A stretch of 64,000 bases of DNA from Paracoccaceae bacterium (lineage in GTDB: Bacteria; Pseudomonadota; Alphaproteobacteria; Rhodobacterales; Rhodobacteraceae). The DNA is taken from assembly GCA_022843025.1 (NCBI GenBank), contig JALHOL010000001.1, positions 372,001 to 436,000 on the forward strand. The letters are read 5' to 3'. The translations under genes were made by a program, and so were the position numbers. Positions 41,139-50,175 of this stretch are shown here, in pieces. The notes under the pieces are model-generated. The model worked only from the letters and a program-made list of their open reading frames with translations, had not been told where the DNA came from and ran no database searches. Positions within the stretch are counted from its first letter, which is position 1. Each line of letters begins with the position of its first letter.

Positions 41139-41954
41139 ATGGCGGAAACAGAGCAGGCGGCGATGGACCTCGCTTATGCCAACGGGGCCTTCATCGCGGG
41201 GGCCGAGACCTATCCGCCGCGGTGGGAGGCCGAGGCGGCGGCGTTTCGCGATTCGTTGGGGGCGCGGGCGCGGCTGGGTTTGGCCTATGGCGGCGGTGCG
41301 CGGCAGCGGCTGGATCTGTTCCTGCCCGAAGGGGTGGCGCGGGGCGTGCTGGTCTTTGTGCATGGCGGATACTGGATGGCCTTTGGACGCGAGACGTGGT
41401 CGCATCTGGCGGCCGGCGCGGTGGCGCGGGGCTGGGCCTGTGCGATGCCATCCTACACGCTGGCACCCGAGGCGCGGATTGCCGACATGACGGCCGAGGT
41501 GGCGCGCGCCTGCGCCGTGGTGGCAGGCATGGTAGAGGGGCCGCTGGTGGTGACGGGCCATTCCGCGGGCGGGCATCTGGCGGCGCGGATGGGCTGCGCG
41601 GGCATGGCGGTGCCGGGGCTGGCGCGGGTGGTGCCGATCTCGCCCCTTGCCGAGCTTGCACCGCTGATGGGCACGGGGATGAACGAAAAGCTGCGGCTGG
41701 ACGGGCCGGAATGCGCGGCCGAAAGCCCGGCGCGGCTGGGCCTGCAACCGGGCGTGGGCGCGCAGGTCTGGGTGGGCGGGCAGGAGCGGCCGGCCTTTCT
41801 GTGGCAGGCGCGGACGCTGTCAGAGGCGTGGGATTGCGGCTGGACGGTCGATCCGGGCAAGCATCATTTCGATGTGATCGACGGGCTGGCAGACCCGGCC
41901 TCGCCCTTGATCGGGGCCTGTCTGGACGGGCTGCGCTGGGACAAGCTTCATTGA
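41139..41954 (+). CDS. alpha/beta hydrolase (kynurenine formamidase/esterase-like)
   Basis: 271-aa hydrolase of the acetyl-esterase/kynurenine-formamidase branch. The oxyanion motif is VFVHGGYWMAFG, the nucleophile elbow GHSAGGHLAARM, and the C-terminal His in GKHHFDVIDGL. The acid is probably the Asp in WTVDPG or near it. HGGYW is typical of AFMID-type enzymes, but there is no tryptophan-degradation gene nearby, so the substrate is open. GGAAGCAGGG precedes ATG 41139. Confidence 0.82.
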   Translation: MAETEQAAMDLAYANGAFIAGAETYPPRWEAEAAAFRDSLGARARLGLAYGGGARQRLDLFLPEGVARGVLVFVHGGYWMAFGRETWSHLAAGAVARGWACAMPSYTLAPEARIADMTAEVARACAVVAGMVEGPLVVTGHSAGGHLAARMGCAGMAVPGLARVVPISPLAELAPLMGTGMNEKLRLDGPECAAESPARLGLQPGVGAQVWVGGQERPAFLWQARTLSEAWDCGWTVDPGKHHFDVIDGLADPASPLIGACLDGLRWDKLH

Positions 41955-41967
41955 CGCAGGTGCCGCG

Positions 41968-42297
41968 TCAGTTGGCGGCGTGCATCCGTTCGATATAGGC
42001 GCGCATCTCTTCGGCCTCGTGCCGGGCATCGCGCAGGCCTTCCATCGCGGCGCGCAATTCGGCCTCGGTCTGGGCGATCTGGTTCATTAGTTCGGCTTCG
42101 CGTTCCTCAAGGTAGAACAGCGCCTGATCGCGGGCATCTTCCGCCTCGTGCAGGGATTGGGCGAGGTTGTCCATTTCGGCCACATCGCCACCTGCCACGC
42201 GGGTGAAGCGGTGCAGAAGCCAGTACGTGAACCAGCCAAGGGCGAAAGCCAGCAAAAGGATGATGGCAGTCGCGGTGATGAATTCCTGGCGGTTCAT
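41968..42297 (-). CDS. membrane-anchored coiled-coil protein (109 aa)
   Basis: One N-terminal membrane helix (FITATAIILLLAFALGWFTY) followed by a long charged coiled coil from about residue 38 (MDNLAQSLHEAEDARDQALF, EEREAELMNQIAQTEAEL). No known domain is recognised. It lies 24 bases downstream of the double-OmpA gene on the same strand, so it is likely cotranscribed and may work with that envelope protein. Confidence 0.75.
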   Translation of the reverse strand: MNRQEFITATAIILLLAFALGWFTYWLLHRFTRVAGGDVAEMDNLAQSLHEAEDARDQALFYLEEREAELMNQIAQTEAELRAAMEGLRDARHEAEEMRAYIERMHAAN

Positions 42298-42321
42298 GGG
42301 GCCCTAGTCTGTTCGCTGTCC

Positions 42322-44841
42322 TTAACCGTTATTCGCGGGACGGGCGGTTGGACGCAAGGTCTTTTCCTGCGGTGCGACAGAGGGGCTGGTGTCGTTCGAG
42401 AAATCGGGCGGTCCCGCGGAGGGTGTGGCGGTGGCGGGCGCGGCGGTTGCCGCGGTTGCCGCGGCTGCGGGTGCAGGGGTGGCGGCAGCGGTTGGGGCGG
42501 GGGTGCCGATCAGGGTGAATTCGATCCGGCGGTTGGCTTCGCGCCCGTCCTCGGTGTCATTGTCGGCGATGGGTTTGGTTTCGCCATAGCCCACGGCCTT
42601 GAGCGTGGACACATCGACGCCGGTTCCCAACAGGGCCACAAGCACGGCTTTGGCGCGATCTTCGGACAGCGTCAGGTTGTTGCGTTCGGTGCCTTGGGAA
42701 TCGGTATGGCCCGCCACTTCGATCGGAACGCCCGGGCATTGTTGCAGCAGGGCGGAAAGCGCCTCAATCAACGGGATCGAGACATCGGAAATCTCGTCCG
42801 AGCCGGGATCGAAGGTGATCTTGTCCTTGGCGAGAAGGGCCGTGATGTTGGCCACACAGCCCGCGCCATCGGCGGGCGGGGAAAGCGCGGCGATGGTGGT
42901 GCCGTCGGCGGCGGCGGCGGCGGGCGTGTCCGCCTCTGCGGCCGCTGTGACGGCAGGCGCAGGGGCGGCCCCGATCAGCGTAAACTCGATCCGGCGGTTG
43001 GCATCGCGGCCTGCTTCGGTTTCATTGTCGGCGATGGGGCGGCTTTCGCCATAGCCCACGGCGCGCATTTCCGACACCTCGACCCGGCGGCCTTGCAGCG
43101 CCAGAAGCACCGCCTCGGCCCGGGCCTGCGACAGGGCGCGGTTGCCATCTTCGGACCCTTGGGAATCGGTGTGACCGGCAATTTCCAGCGGCATCGCGGC
43201 GCATTCGTTCAGCGCATCGGCGAGACGGGTCATCAACTGGCCGGTGGCGGCGTCAATCTCGGCCGAGCCGGGCGGGAAGGTGATCTTTTGCTGGGCCAGC
43301 AGCCCATCAATCGTGGCAAGGCATTCCTGCGGCGTGGGCAGGGCGGCAAGGGGATCGCGCTCTTCGTCATAGGTGACAGAGACCTTGAAGCCCTGACCCT
43401 GCCCCAGCTTGCCGGAAAGGATCTGGCTGATCCGGTCCCGCGCGTTCAGCGACCCGGTAATGCCCGACACCTCGACCGTATCTTCGCGCACCAGAAGCGC
43501 ACCTTCGTCAAGCTCGGCCAGCGCTTCCATCCCGGCGAGAACGCGGACGGGCCAGCCATCGGGAAGTTCGGAATCAAGCCGCGTCGCGTTATAGACATTG
43601 CCCGCGCCAAATTCGGCCTGGGCGACGCTGTCGACGGCGGCGCGTTGCAGATCATCGGTCAGGCGGCCGCGCAAATCGACCTTGCCTTCGGGCGACAGGG
43701 TGGCGGTAAACTCGGCCGGGCCAGCGGCGGCGGCGGTGGCCGGTTTGGGCAGGGTGGCATCCAGCGAAAAGACCTGCGGCAGGGCGGCCTTCAGTTCCCC
43801 CACGGCGCGGTCAAAGCTGGCTTGATCCGAGCCTTCGGCGGCAACAAGCGAGATATCGGCATCGGAAAACGTCACGGTGCCCTGCCCGATGGCGGCAATG
43901 GCGCGGATGGCGGCTTCGGCGGCATCGGCCCAGCGGGGGCTTGGCACGCCAAGGCCCACGGTGCAGGTGGCCTTGCCCTCAACCCCGGCTGTGACAGCGG
44001 CGGCGAGGATGCGGGCGCGGGCGGCCTCGGTATCGGCCGAGCAGGCATCAAAGCGCGCGCCTTCGGCATCCTTGACGAAACGCAGGGTGAAGGGCGTGAT
44101 CACGGGCCGAGGGGCCGAGATGTTGATCGCCAACGCCATGCCTTCGGGGCGCAGACGGGCGAGTTCGCTTTCCAGCGTGCGTTTTTCGGCATCGCTGGTG
44201 GCGATGGCCGTGACTTCGACCCCATCAGCGGCGACGGAAATCTTGGACCGGGGCAGCAGCTTCAGCGCGGCCAGACCGAAATCAAAGGCGGGTTGCCAAG
44301 TTTCGGGTGCGTCATAGGCGGCGGTTTCCAGCATGTCGGCCACCGGAATGCCGCGCGCCAGTTCGGTGGCGGCGGCGGAGAGGGTGGCTTCGCCTTCGCC
44401 TTCGGGCAGCAGACCGATCAGCTGAATGCCATCATCGTTGCGCAGCATTTCGATGGAAAAGCGGGGCGCTTCGATCTTGTTCGCGGGGGTAACCTCAAGC
44501 TCATCACGGACACGCCCGCTGTCGATCACCGATCCCGCGATGTTGACGGCGCGGAAACGGGCAGCCTCGTTCGGGGCGGTGCCTTGCAGGGTGACCAACA
44601 TGCCATCGGCGCTGGCCTGCACCCAGGTGATCCCCTCATTCGCCATGGCCCAGTTGATCGCCTTGACCGAGCGGCGTTCGATCACGGCCGATGCCGTATA
44701 GGCGATGAACAGCGCAAACAGCCCCGCCACGGCAAAGGCGGCCAGTGCAATCGCCCCTTGGGGCAGGCGCAGGCGGCGCAGGGCGGCGAGGTTGAAATTG
44801 GTCTTGCGCAGATCGGGCAGGCGCAGCTTTGGCAGGCGCAT
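42322..44841 (-). CDS. large membrane protein with two OmpA domains
   Basis: 839-aa envelope protein. An N-terminal basic region and one membrane helix (ALAAFAVAGLFALFIAYTAS, about residues 30-52) are followed by a long periplasmic part with BON-like repeats (TWVQASADGMLVTLQGTAP is one). Two OmpA/MotB domains follow at about 505-620 and 655-773, each with ITF-PGS, then AGHTDSQGSE or AGHTDSQGTE, AVGYGES/AVGYGET and ANRRIEFTLIG. A Pro/Ala/Thr-rich tail ends it. The two domains are about 50 percent alike by eye, consistent with internal duplication. Likely binds peptidoglycan from the inner membrane side. Confidence 0.88.
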   Translation of the reverse strand: MRLPKLRLPDLRKTNFNLAALRRLRLPQGAIALAAFAVAGLFALFIAYTASAVIERRSVKAINWAMANEGITWVQASADGMLVTLQGTAPNEAARFRAVNIAGSVIDSGRVRDELEVTPANKIEAPRFSIEMLRNDDGIQLIGLLPEGEGEATLSAAATELARGIPVADMLETAAYDAPETWQPAFDFGLAALKLLPRSKISVAADGVEVTAIATSDAEKRTLESELARLRPEGMALAINISAPRPVITPFTLRFVKDAEGARFDACSADTEAARARILAAAVTAGVEGKATCTVGLGVPSPRWADAAEAAIRAIAAIGQGTVTFSDADISLVAAEGSDQASFDRAVGELKAALPQVFSLDATLPKPATAAAAGPAEFTATLSPEGKVDLRGRLTDDLQRAAVDSVAQAEFGAGNVYNATRLDSELPDGWPVRVLAGMEALAELDEGALLVREDTVEVSGITGSLNARDRISQILSGKLGQGQGFKVSVTYDEERDPLAALPTPQECLATIDGLLAQQKITFPPGSAEIDAATGQLMTRLADALNECAAMPLEIAGHTDSQGSEDGNRALSQARAEAVLLALQGRRVEVSEMRAVGYGESRPIADNETEAGRDANRRIEFTLIGAAPAPAVTAAAEADTPAAAAADGTTIAALSPPADGAGCVANITALLAKDKITFDPGSDEISDVSIPLIEALSALLQQCPGVPIEVAGHTDSQGTERNNLTLSEDRAKAVLVALLGTGVDVSTLKAVGYGETKPIADNDTEDGREANRRIEFTLIGTPAPTAAATPAPAAAATAATAAPATATPSAGPPDFSNDTSPSVAPQEKTLRPTARPANNG

Positions 44842-44877
44842 CGGGCAGCTTTCCTTGGGGCAGTCGGCGCGCGGCGG

Positions 44878-44896
44878 GAATCCCTGTCAGGGATTC
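44878..44896. repeat. single hairpin upstream of the double-OmpA gene
   Basis: Perfect repeat with arm GAATCCCT and loop GTC, 37 bases before the start of the double-OmpA gene. Its CTG-T-CAG centre and size match the hairpins of the clusters at 4493 and 34922. It lies in the 99-base gap to ubiA. Confidence 0.6.
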
Positions 44897-44940
44897 TCCG
44901 CGCACCGGATGTGCTTACGGCGCGGGGGGCAAAGGTTCAA

Positions 44941-45918
44941 TCAAACCAGCGCGGCGGCGGCAAGAAACAGCGCAGGGATCAGGCCCGTATCGCGGTTGGA
45001 CCGGAACAGGATCAGGCATCCCGCCGGGTCGTCGATATTCAGGCGGCGCAGTTGGGTGAACATGTGCAGCCCCATCGCCCAGACGCCCGCCAGCGCGGCC
45101 AGCAAGGGCCAGGGGCTGGACAGGGGCAGAAGGGCGGTGATGGCGGCGGCGGCCATCAGGATAACCGTGGCAATCAGGAACCCCGCCAGCCAGCGCGGGG
45201 TGTTTTCGGCAAACAGCCGCGCGGTGGAGCGGACGCCGATCAGGGCGTCATCCTCGCGGTCCTGATGGGCGTAGATCGTGTCGTAGAACAGCGTCCAGAC
45301 AAAGCCTGCGGCATAGAGGAACAGGGGGGCCGCGCTCAGGCTGCCGGAATGCGCGGCCCAGAGCAGCAGCGCGCCCCAGTTGAAGGCCAGCCCCAGAAAC
45401 GCCTGCGGCCACCAGGTGAAGCGTTTGGCAAAGGGGTAGATGGCCACAAGGCCAAGCGAGCCGATGCCCAGCGCGATGGCCAGCGGGTGATAGGTGAACA
45501 GGATGGCGGCGGCGATCAGCGCCTGCGCAGCCATCCAGACCAGCGCCTGTTTCACGCTGACCTGACCCGAGGGGATGGGCCGCGACCGCGTGCGCGCCAC
45601 GGCGCCGTCGATGTGGCGGTCGGTGATGTCATTCCAGGTGCAGCCCGCGCCGCGCATCAGAAACGCCCCAATGCCAGAGGAGGCGGCAAGCCAAAGGTCG
45701 CCCAAGGTAAATCCGCCCGTGCTGGCAGCGGCCAGCGCGATGGCCCAAAGGCAGGGCAACCACAACAGCCAGGTGCCGATGGGCCGATCTGCGCGCGACA
45801 GGCGCAGATAGGGGCGGGTGGCGGCGGGGGCGAGGGTATCCACCCAGTTGCCGCGCGGGGCATCGGCCACGGTTCCGCCCGGAAGGGGTGCCTCTGGCAT
45901 TCGGGGCGGTTGGGTCAT
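44941..45918 (-). CDS. ubiA: 4-hydroxybenzoate polyprenyltransferase UbiA
   Basis: Attaches the polyprenyl chain to 4-hydroxybenzoate in ubiquinone synthesis. The 325-aa membrane enzyme has several hydrophobic helices and both Asp-rich motifs: GCTWNDITDRHID (NDxxDxxxD) and YAHQDREDD. RADRPIGTWLLWLPCLWAI at the N-terminus is typical. Start ATG 45918 lies 12 bases from the divergent rsmE start. Confidence 0.95.
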   Translation of the reverse strand: MTQPPRMPEAPLPGGTVADAPRGNWVDTLAPAATRPYLRLSRADRPIGTWLLWLPCLWAIALAAASTGGFTLGDLWLAASSGIGAFLMRGAGCTWNDITDRHIDGAVARTRSRPIPSGQVSVKQALVWMAAQALIAAAILFTYHPLAIALGIGSLGLVAIYPFAKRFTWWPQAFLGLAFNWGALLLWAAHSGSLSAAPLFLYAAGFVWTLFYDTIYAHQDREDDALIGVRSTARLFAENTPRWLAGFLIATVILMAAAAITALLPLSSPWPLLAALAGVWAMGLHMFTQLRRLNIDDPAGCLILFRSNRDTGLIPALFLAAAALV

Positions 45919-45930
45919 AGGGTGCGTGCC

Positions 45931-46653
45931 ATGGAAGCGAAGGTTCGTCTCTTTGTAGATCAGCCCCTCGGGCAGGGGCAAGCCGTGGCCCTGAGCGCGG
46001 ATCAGGCGCATTACCTGTTTGCGGTGATGCGGCTGGCTAAGGGGGCCATGGTCGCGTTGTTCAATGGCCGCGACGGCGAATGGCGGGCCGAGGTGGTGGA
46101 GGCAGGCAAACGCGGCGGCGTGCTGGTTTGTGACAGCCAGACCAAGGGCTTGCAGATGCCACCCGACCTGTGGCTGCTGTTTGCGCCGATCAAGAAGGCG
46201 CGCACGGATTTCATCGTGGAAAAGGCCGCCGAAATGGGCGTGCGGCGGATCGTCCCGGTGCAGACGCGGCATACCAATTCCGAACGTATCCGGCAGGATC
46301 GGTTGCAGGCCCATGCGGTAGAGGCGGCCGAGCAATGCGGCGGGACATTCGTGCCAGAGGTGGCGGACCTTGTGGCGCTGGACCGGCTATTGACCGGGTG
46401 GCCTGCGGATCGGCGCATCCTTTGGTGCGATGAGGGGATGGTGGGCGCGCGCGTGGCGCTGGAGGGGCTGGAGCCGGGGCCGTGGGCCATCCTGATCGGG
46501 CCGGAGGGCGGGTTTTCCGATGGCGAGGCCGCCAAGCTGCGGGCGATGCCACAGGTGGTGGCTGTCAGCCTTGGGCCGCGCATCCTGCGGGCCGATACCG
46601 CGGCGGTGGCGGCTCTGGCGCTGTGGCAATCGGTGCTGGGAGATTGGCGGTGA
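45931..46653 (+). CDS. rsmE: 16S rRNA m3U1498 methyltransferase RsmE
   Basis: SPOUT-class methyltransferase of 240 aa that makes m3U1498 in 16S rRNA. The N-terminal PUA-like part (VRLFVDQPLGQGQAV, HYLFAVMRLAKG) is followed by the knot with IVEKAAEMGVRRIVPVQT, LIGPEGGFSDGEA and SLGPRILRADTAAVAAL. A very long plus-strand frame that runs on to the left from here is antisense to the OmpA and ubiA genes and is not coding. The stop overlaps the GTG start of the next gene. Confidence 0.96.
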   Translation: MEAKVRLFVDQPLGQGQAVALSADQAHYLFAVMRLAKGAMVALFNGRDGEWRAEVVEAGKRGGVLVCDSQTKGLQMPPDLWLLFAPIKKARTDFIVEKAAEMGVRRIVPVQTRHTNSERIRQDRLQAHAVEAAEQCGGTFVPEVADLVALDRLLTGWPADRRILWCDEGMVGARVALEGLEPGPWAILIGPEGGFSDGEAAKLRAMPQVVAVSLGPRILRADTAAVAALALWQSVLGDWR

Positions 46654-47192
46654 TCCGGCCGGATCTGCGCGCCGACCTGTGGCGCTGGCGCGAGGTAATC
46701 GGGGCGGGCGCGGTGGTGGCGCTGGGTCTGTGGATCGCATGGCCGGGCGGGTGGGTGCTGGTGCCTGTCGGGTTGCTGGTGGCCGCGCTGGGCGCGGGGC
46801 TGGCGGTTCAGGGCTGGCGACGGCTGCGCTTTGCACAGGGCAGCGATGCGCCCGGCGTGGTGGCGGTGGATGAGGGCCAGATTTCCTATATGGGGCCGCA
46901 GCTTGGCGGCTTCGTCAGCGTGCCCGAACTAGAGGAGTTGCGCCTGGTCACGCTGCGCGGGCGGCGGCTGTGGCGGCTGCGACAGGTGGATGGGCAGGTG
47001 TTGCTGATCCCGGTCGATGCGGCTGGGGCGGATGGGCTGTTCGATGTCTTTGCCACCCTACCGGGCATGGATATGGCGGCGCTGTTGGCGGCGCTGGCAC
47101 CGCAGGGCGATGGCAGCGGGCGCGGGCTGGTGACGGGCGAGCAGATGGTGGTGATCTGGCGGCGCGCGGGGCGCGGTATGGCGCGGGCCTGA
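46650..47192 (+). CDS. hypothetical two-helix membrane protein (180 aa)
   Basis: Unrecognised. Start is GTG 46650 overlapping the rsmE stop (GTGA); an upstream frame within rsmE is a shadow. Two N-terminal membrane helices (VVALGLWIAWPGGWVLVPVGLLVAALG region, residues 20-50) are followed by a soluble domain with SDAPGVVAVDEGQISYMGPQ, LEELRLVTLRGRRLW and a C-terminal GEQMVVIWRR, reminiscent of a PH-like membrane-protein fold. Coupled to rsmE; role unknown. Confidence 0.75.
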   Translation: MIRPDLRADLWRWREVIGAGAVVALGLWIAWPGGWVLVPVGLLVAALGAGLAVQGWRRLRFAQGSDAPGVVAVDEGQISYMGPQLGGFVSVPELEELRLVTLRGRRLWRLRQVDGQVLLIPVDAAGADGLFDVFATLPGMDMAALLAALAPQGDGSGRGLVTGEQMVVIWRRAGRGMARA

Positions 47193-47315
47193 TCCGTGCT
47201 TCTTGCCACCCCATGCCCGCCACCTTTGGCCCCCCACCTTCGGCCACTTGACTTGCCCCGTCAGGCAAAGCACGAGTCGGGGCCTTGAAGCAGATACGAA
47301 GCGGAGCCGTTGCCT

Positions 47316-48662
47316 ATGTCCATTCCCCAATCCGGCGGCGGCCTGATCGAAAGCTTTGACCAACTGGCCGCCTTCATGGAATCGGGCAACAAGCCCAAGG
47401 CCGATTGGCGCATCGGGACCGAGCATGAAAAGTTTGGCTGGTTGACCGATACGCACCAGCCGCTGCCCTATGATGGTGAACGTTCAATTAACGCCCTGTT
47501 CGCAGGGCTTGAGGCGCAATTTGGGTGGGCGCCAGTGCGCGAGGGCGCGAATGTTATCGGTTTGACACGGAACGGGGCGAATATCAGCCTTGAACCAGGC
47601 GGGCAGTTCGAGCTTTCGGGGGCGGCATTCGCCAGCGTGACAGAGACGGAGGCCGAGTTGAGAAACCATCTCGACGAAGTGCGCACCCTGGCCGAACCGC
47701 TGGGCATCCGCTTCATGGGGATCGGGGCCGCGCCGGACTGGCGGCATGAGGATATGCCGGTGATGCCCAAGGGGCGCTATCGGCTGATGACGGATTACAT
47801 GGGCAAGGTGGGCACCCATGGCACGCAGATGATGTACCGCACCTCGACGGTGCAGGTGAACCTGGACTATGCCTCTGAAGCGGACATGGTGCAGAAGATG
47901 CGCGTGTCGCTGGCGCTGCAACCAGTGGCGACGGCGCTGTTTGCCTCATCGCCCTTCTTTGAGGGCAAGCCCAACGGGCACCGCTCATGGCGGTCGCGCA
48001 TCTGGCGTGATCTGGATGCGTCGCGCACGGGGATGCTGCCATTTGCCTTTGAGGACGGGTTCGGGTTCCAGCGCTATGTCGATTGGGTGCTGGATGTACC
48101 GATGTATTTTGTCTATCGCGATGGCAAGTATATCAATGCCTTGGGTCAATCCTTCCGCGATTTCCTGAAGGGCGAGCTGCCTGCGCTGCCGGGCGAGAAG
48201 CCCACGCTTTCGGATTGGGCGGATCACATGACGACGGTGTTCCCCGAAGCGCGGGTGAAGCGTTACATTGAAATGCGCGGGGCCGATTGCGGGGATGTCC
48301 CGCACATCGTGGCACTGCCGGCTTTCTGGGTGGGGCTGATGTATGACCAGACCGCGCTGGATGCGGCCTGGGATCTGGTGAAGGGATTCGATGCCGAGAC
48401 GCGCGAAGCGCTGCGTGTGGCGGCATCGGTCGACGGGATCGCGGGCCGTGTGGGCGCGGTGAAGATAGCCGATCTGGCGCGAGCGGCGGTGGCCCTGTCC
48501 CATGCGGGGCTGGCCGGGCGGGGCCTGGGCGAAGAACGCTATCTGGAGCCGCTGGTGGCGACGCTGGAAAGCGGGCAGACGCAAGCGGATCGCTGGCTGT
48601 CGCTGTATCACGGCGATTGGGGCGGGGATCTGAGCCGGATTTATCAGGCTGCGAGTCTTTAG
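47316..48662 (+). CDS. gshA: glutamate-cysteine ligase, plant/alphaproteobacterial type
   Basis: First step of glutathione synthesis: joins glutamate and cysteine with ATP. The 448-aa protein begins MSIPQSGGGLIESFDQLAAF and has RIGTEHEKFGW, SLEPGGQFELSGA and the TSTVQVNLDYASEADM segment, which are characteristic of the Arabidopsis-like class and not of E. coli GshA. The plant-type redox cysteines cannot be judged here. ATG 47316 follows GCGGAGCC; an in-frame TTG two codons earlier is possible. Confidence 0.95.
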   Translation: MSIPQSGGGLIESFDQLAAFMESGNKPKADWRIGTEHEKFGWLTDTHQPLPYDGERSINALFAGLEAQFGWAPVREGANVIGLTRNGANISLEPGGQFELSGAAFASVTETEAELRNHLDEVRTLAEPLGIRFMGIGAAPDWRHEDMPVMPKGRYRLMTDYMGKVGTHGTQMMYRTSTVQVNLDYASEADMVQKMRVSLALQPVATALFASSPFFEGKPNGHRSWRSRIWRDLDASRTGMLPFAFEDGFGFQRYVDWVLDVPMYFVYRDGKYINALGQSFRDFLKGELPALPGEKPTLSDWADHMTTVFPEARVKRYIEMRGADCGDVPHIVALPAFWVGLMYDQTALDAAWDLVKGFDAETREALRVAASVDGIAGRVGAVKIADLARAAVALSHAGLAGRGLGEERYLEPLVATLESGQTQADRWLSLYHGDWGGDLSRIYQAASL

Positions 48663-48835
48663 GCCGGAAAGGCTGTGCCGCTGACGGTGCAGACGTCTGT
48701 GCAGACAGATGTGCATACGCATGCCGGGCGATGGGCCGTGAAGCCATGTAGACGCCGCGCGCGTGGTCAATGGGCGGCGACTTCCCCGCTTTGAGCCGGG
48801 ACCGGGTGTTGTGCGCCTTTCGCCATAAGGGAAGA

Positions 48836-48858
48836 CGCCCCGGGTCAAGCCCGGGGCG
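48836..48858 (-). terminator. hairpin terminator after the DUF805 gene
   Basis: Arms CGCCCCGGG (48836-48844) and CCCGGGGCG (48850-48858), loop of 5. On the minus strand it is followed by TCTTCCC, a weak T run, 15 bases beyond the DUF805 stop. The rest of the gap to gshA (48663-48835) shows nothing that I can name. Confidence 0.65.
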
Positions 48859-48873
48859 CGGGGTTTGCCTGTG

Positions 48874-49215
48874 TCAGGCTGTCAGCGGGTCCGCGCCAAA
48901 GCGGTTGGCCCCGGTCTGGCCACGGCTGGCGAAGAAGACGATCAGCACGATCAGCCCGATCACCGGGATGAAGCCGATCAGCAGCCACCAGCCGGACCGG
49001 TCGGTGTCATGCAACCGCCGTGCGCCGACGGCGAGTGACGGCAGCAGCGTGGCCAGCGACCAGATCCCCCCCAGAAGGCCGGGGTTGATCAGGTTCAGGA
49101 CCACCGCGATGATGAAGCTGAAAAGGACAAACCACCAATATTCCGCCCGCCGCGCGCGGCCCTCGAAAGTGGCATATTTGGAAAAGACGGCCTTTACGGC
49201 CTCGATCATGTTCAT
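48874..49215 (-). CDS. DUF805 membrane protein
   Basis: 113-aa inner-membrane protein. MNMIEAVKAVFSKYATFEGR and ARRAEYWWFVLFSFIIAVV are the family's start; ARRLHDTDRSGWWLLIGFIP is its signature. Three to four membrane helices. Function is unknown; relatives are common next to regulators. It has its own terminator. Confidence 0.92.
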   Translation of the reverse strand: MNMIEAVKAVFSKYATFEGRARRAEYWWFVLFSFIIAVVLNLINPGLLGGIWSLATLLPSLAVGARRLHDTDRSGWWLLIGFIPVIGLIVLIVFFASRGQTGANRFGADPLTA

Positions 49216-49321
49216 TCCGGTTCCCTCGTTAAAGTTTTTGGCCTGCGCATCGCATTTCCGGATGGCGGCAGCGAAGACTTACGCAGGTTGGGTTTTCGAT
49301 CAACCGGGATTTCAGGGGGTC

Positions 49322-49376
49322 GGCCCGCGAACTTTGGCCAGTGATCTTTGGCCAGTGATCTTTGGCCCGCGAACTT
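49322..49376. repeat. short tandem repeat flanked by direct repeats
   Basis: The unit CTTTGGCCAGTGAT occurs twice in full (49332-49345, 49346-49359) and once in part, flanked by direct copies of GGCCCGCGAACTT (49322-49334, 49364-49376). It lies in the 336-base gap between the DUF805 and plsY genes (49216-49551), which otherwise contains a dispersed element (49495-49537) and no gene that I can see. Confidence 0.8.
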
Positions 49377-49494
49377 CGCGTGGTGATCTTGCGGAGCGGC
49401 GTGCCGCCGCATTCCTTTTGCGTCGTCGGCGCCTGCGCGCCTCCTCCGGGTGAAGGGGGCGGTCGCCCCCTCTGTCCGCGCGTGCCGCGCGGCC

Positions 49495-49537
49495 ATTCAC
49501 CCCCACGGGTATTTGAGCCAAGATGAAAAGGGCAGGG
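49495..49537 (+). repeat. dispersed TATTTG element, copy 6
   Basis: ATTCACCCCCACGGGTATTT then GAGCCAAGATGAAAAGGGCA and GGG. It lies 15 bases beyond the plsY end, on the opposite strand to plsY transcription. It matches copies 3 and 5 in the core and has part of the ACCCCC segment of copies 2 and 4. Confidence 0.75.
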
Positions 49538-49551
49538 TCGTGTTGGCGCGT

Positions 49552-50175
49552 TCAGACGGGTTTCTTTTTGCCGATCTTCGGTTCCGTCCCTTCGCCCAGG
49601 CGGCGGATGTTGGAGGCGTGGCGGATCCAGACAAGCACGGCGAGCAGGAGGGTCAGGATGACCGCCTCGGAATAGCCCGCAAAGGCGAGAAAGCCGGGGG
49701 TGAAGGCCGAAGCCGCAAGCGCGGAGACCGAAGAGATGCGGCTGATCGCGGCGGCGATGACCCAGGTGGCGCAGGCCATCAGGCCGACGGGCCAGGCCAG
49801 CGCCAGCAGGATGCCCAGGAAGGTGGCCACGCCCTTGCCGCCCCGGAACCCCAGCCAGACCGGGAAGAGATGGCCAAGGAAGGAGGCAAGCGCGGCAAGT
49901 TGCGCGGCATCTTCGCCCACCATGGCGCGGGCGATCAGCACTGCGATCGCGCCTTTGGCGGCGTCAAGGATCAGCGTGGCGGCGGCGGCGGGTTTATTGC
50001 CGGTGCGCAGTACATTGGTGGCCCCGATATTGCCCGATCCGATCTGGCGCAGGTCGCCAAGCCCCATCATGCGCGTGATCACCACGCCAAAGGGGATGGA
50101 GCCCAGCAGATAGGCGAAGCCGCCCGTCAGGGCCAGCGCGAGGGGGGCAGAGGTGATGTCGGGCAGAAAGATCAT
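49552..50175 (-). CDS. plsY: glycerol-3-phosphate acyltransferase PlsY
   Basis: Makes lysophosphatidate from acyl-phosphate and glycerol-3-phosphate in the inner membrane. The 207-aa protein has multiple helices and the three family motifs: YLLGSIPFGVVIT, IGSGNIGATNVLRTGNK and FRGGKGVATFLG. The Lys/Arg-rich end (EPKIGKKKPV) is common. Its ATG overlaps the stop of the dihydroorotase-like gene (ATGA), making it the last gene of the pyrB operon. Confidence 0.96.
   Translation of the reverse strand: MIFLPDITSAPLALALTGGFAYLLGSIPFGVVITRMMGLGDLRQIGSGNIGATNVLRTGNKPAAAATLILDAAKGAIAVLIARAMVGEDAAQLAALASFLGHLFPVWLGFRGGKGVATFLGILLALAWPVGLMACATWVIAAAISRISSVSALAASAFTPGFLAFAGYSEAVILTLLLAVLVWIRHASNIRRLGEGTEPKIGKKKPV

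Noticed and set aside
42148-45930. Plus-strand open frame of more than 1200 codons running into rsmE
   Set aside because: It is antisense to the double-OmpA and ubiA genes, is Gly/Arg/Gln-rich without any domain, and exists because G+C-rich codon use leaves few stops on the opposite strand. Only the rsmE part is real.
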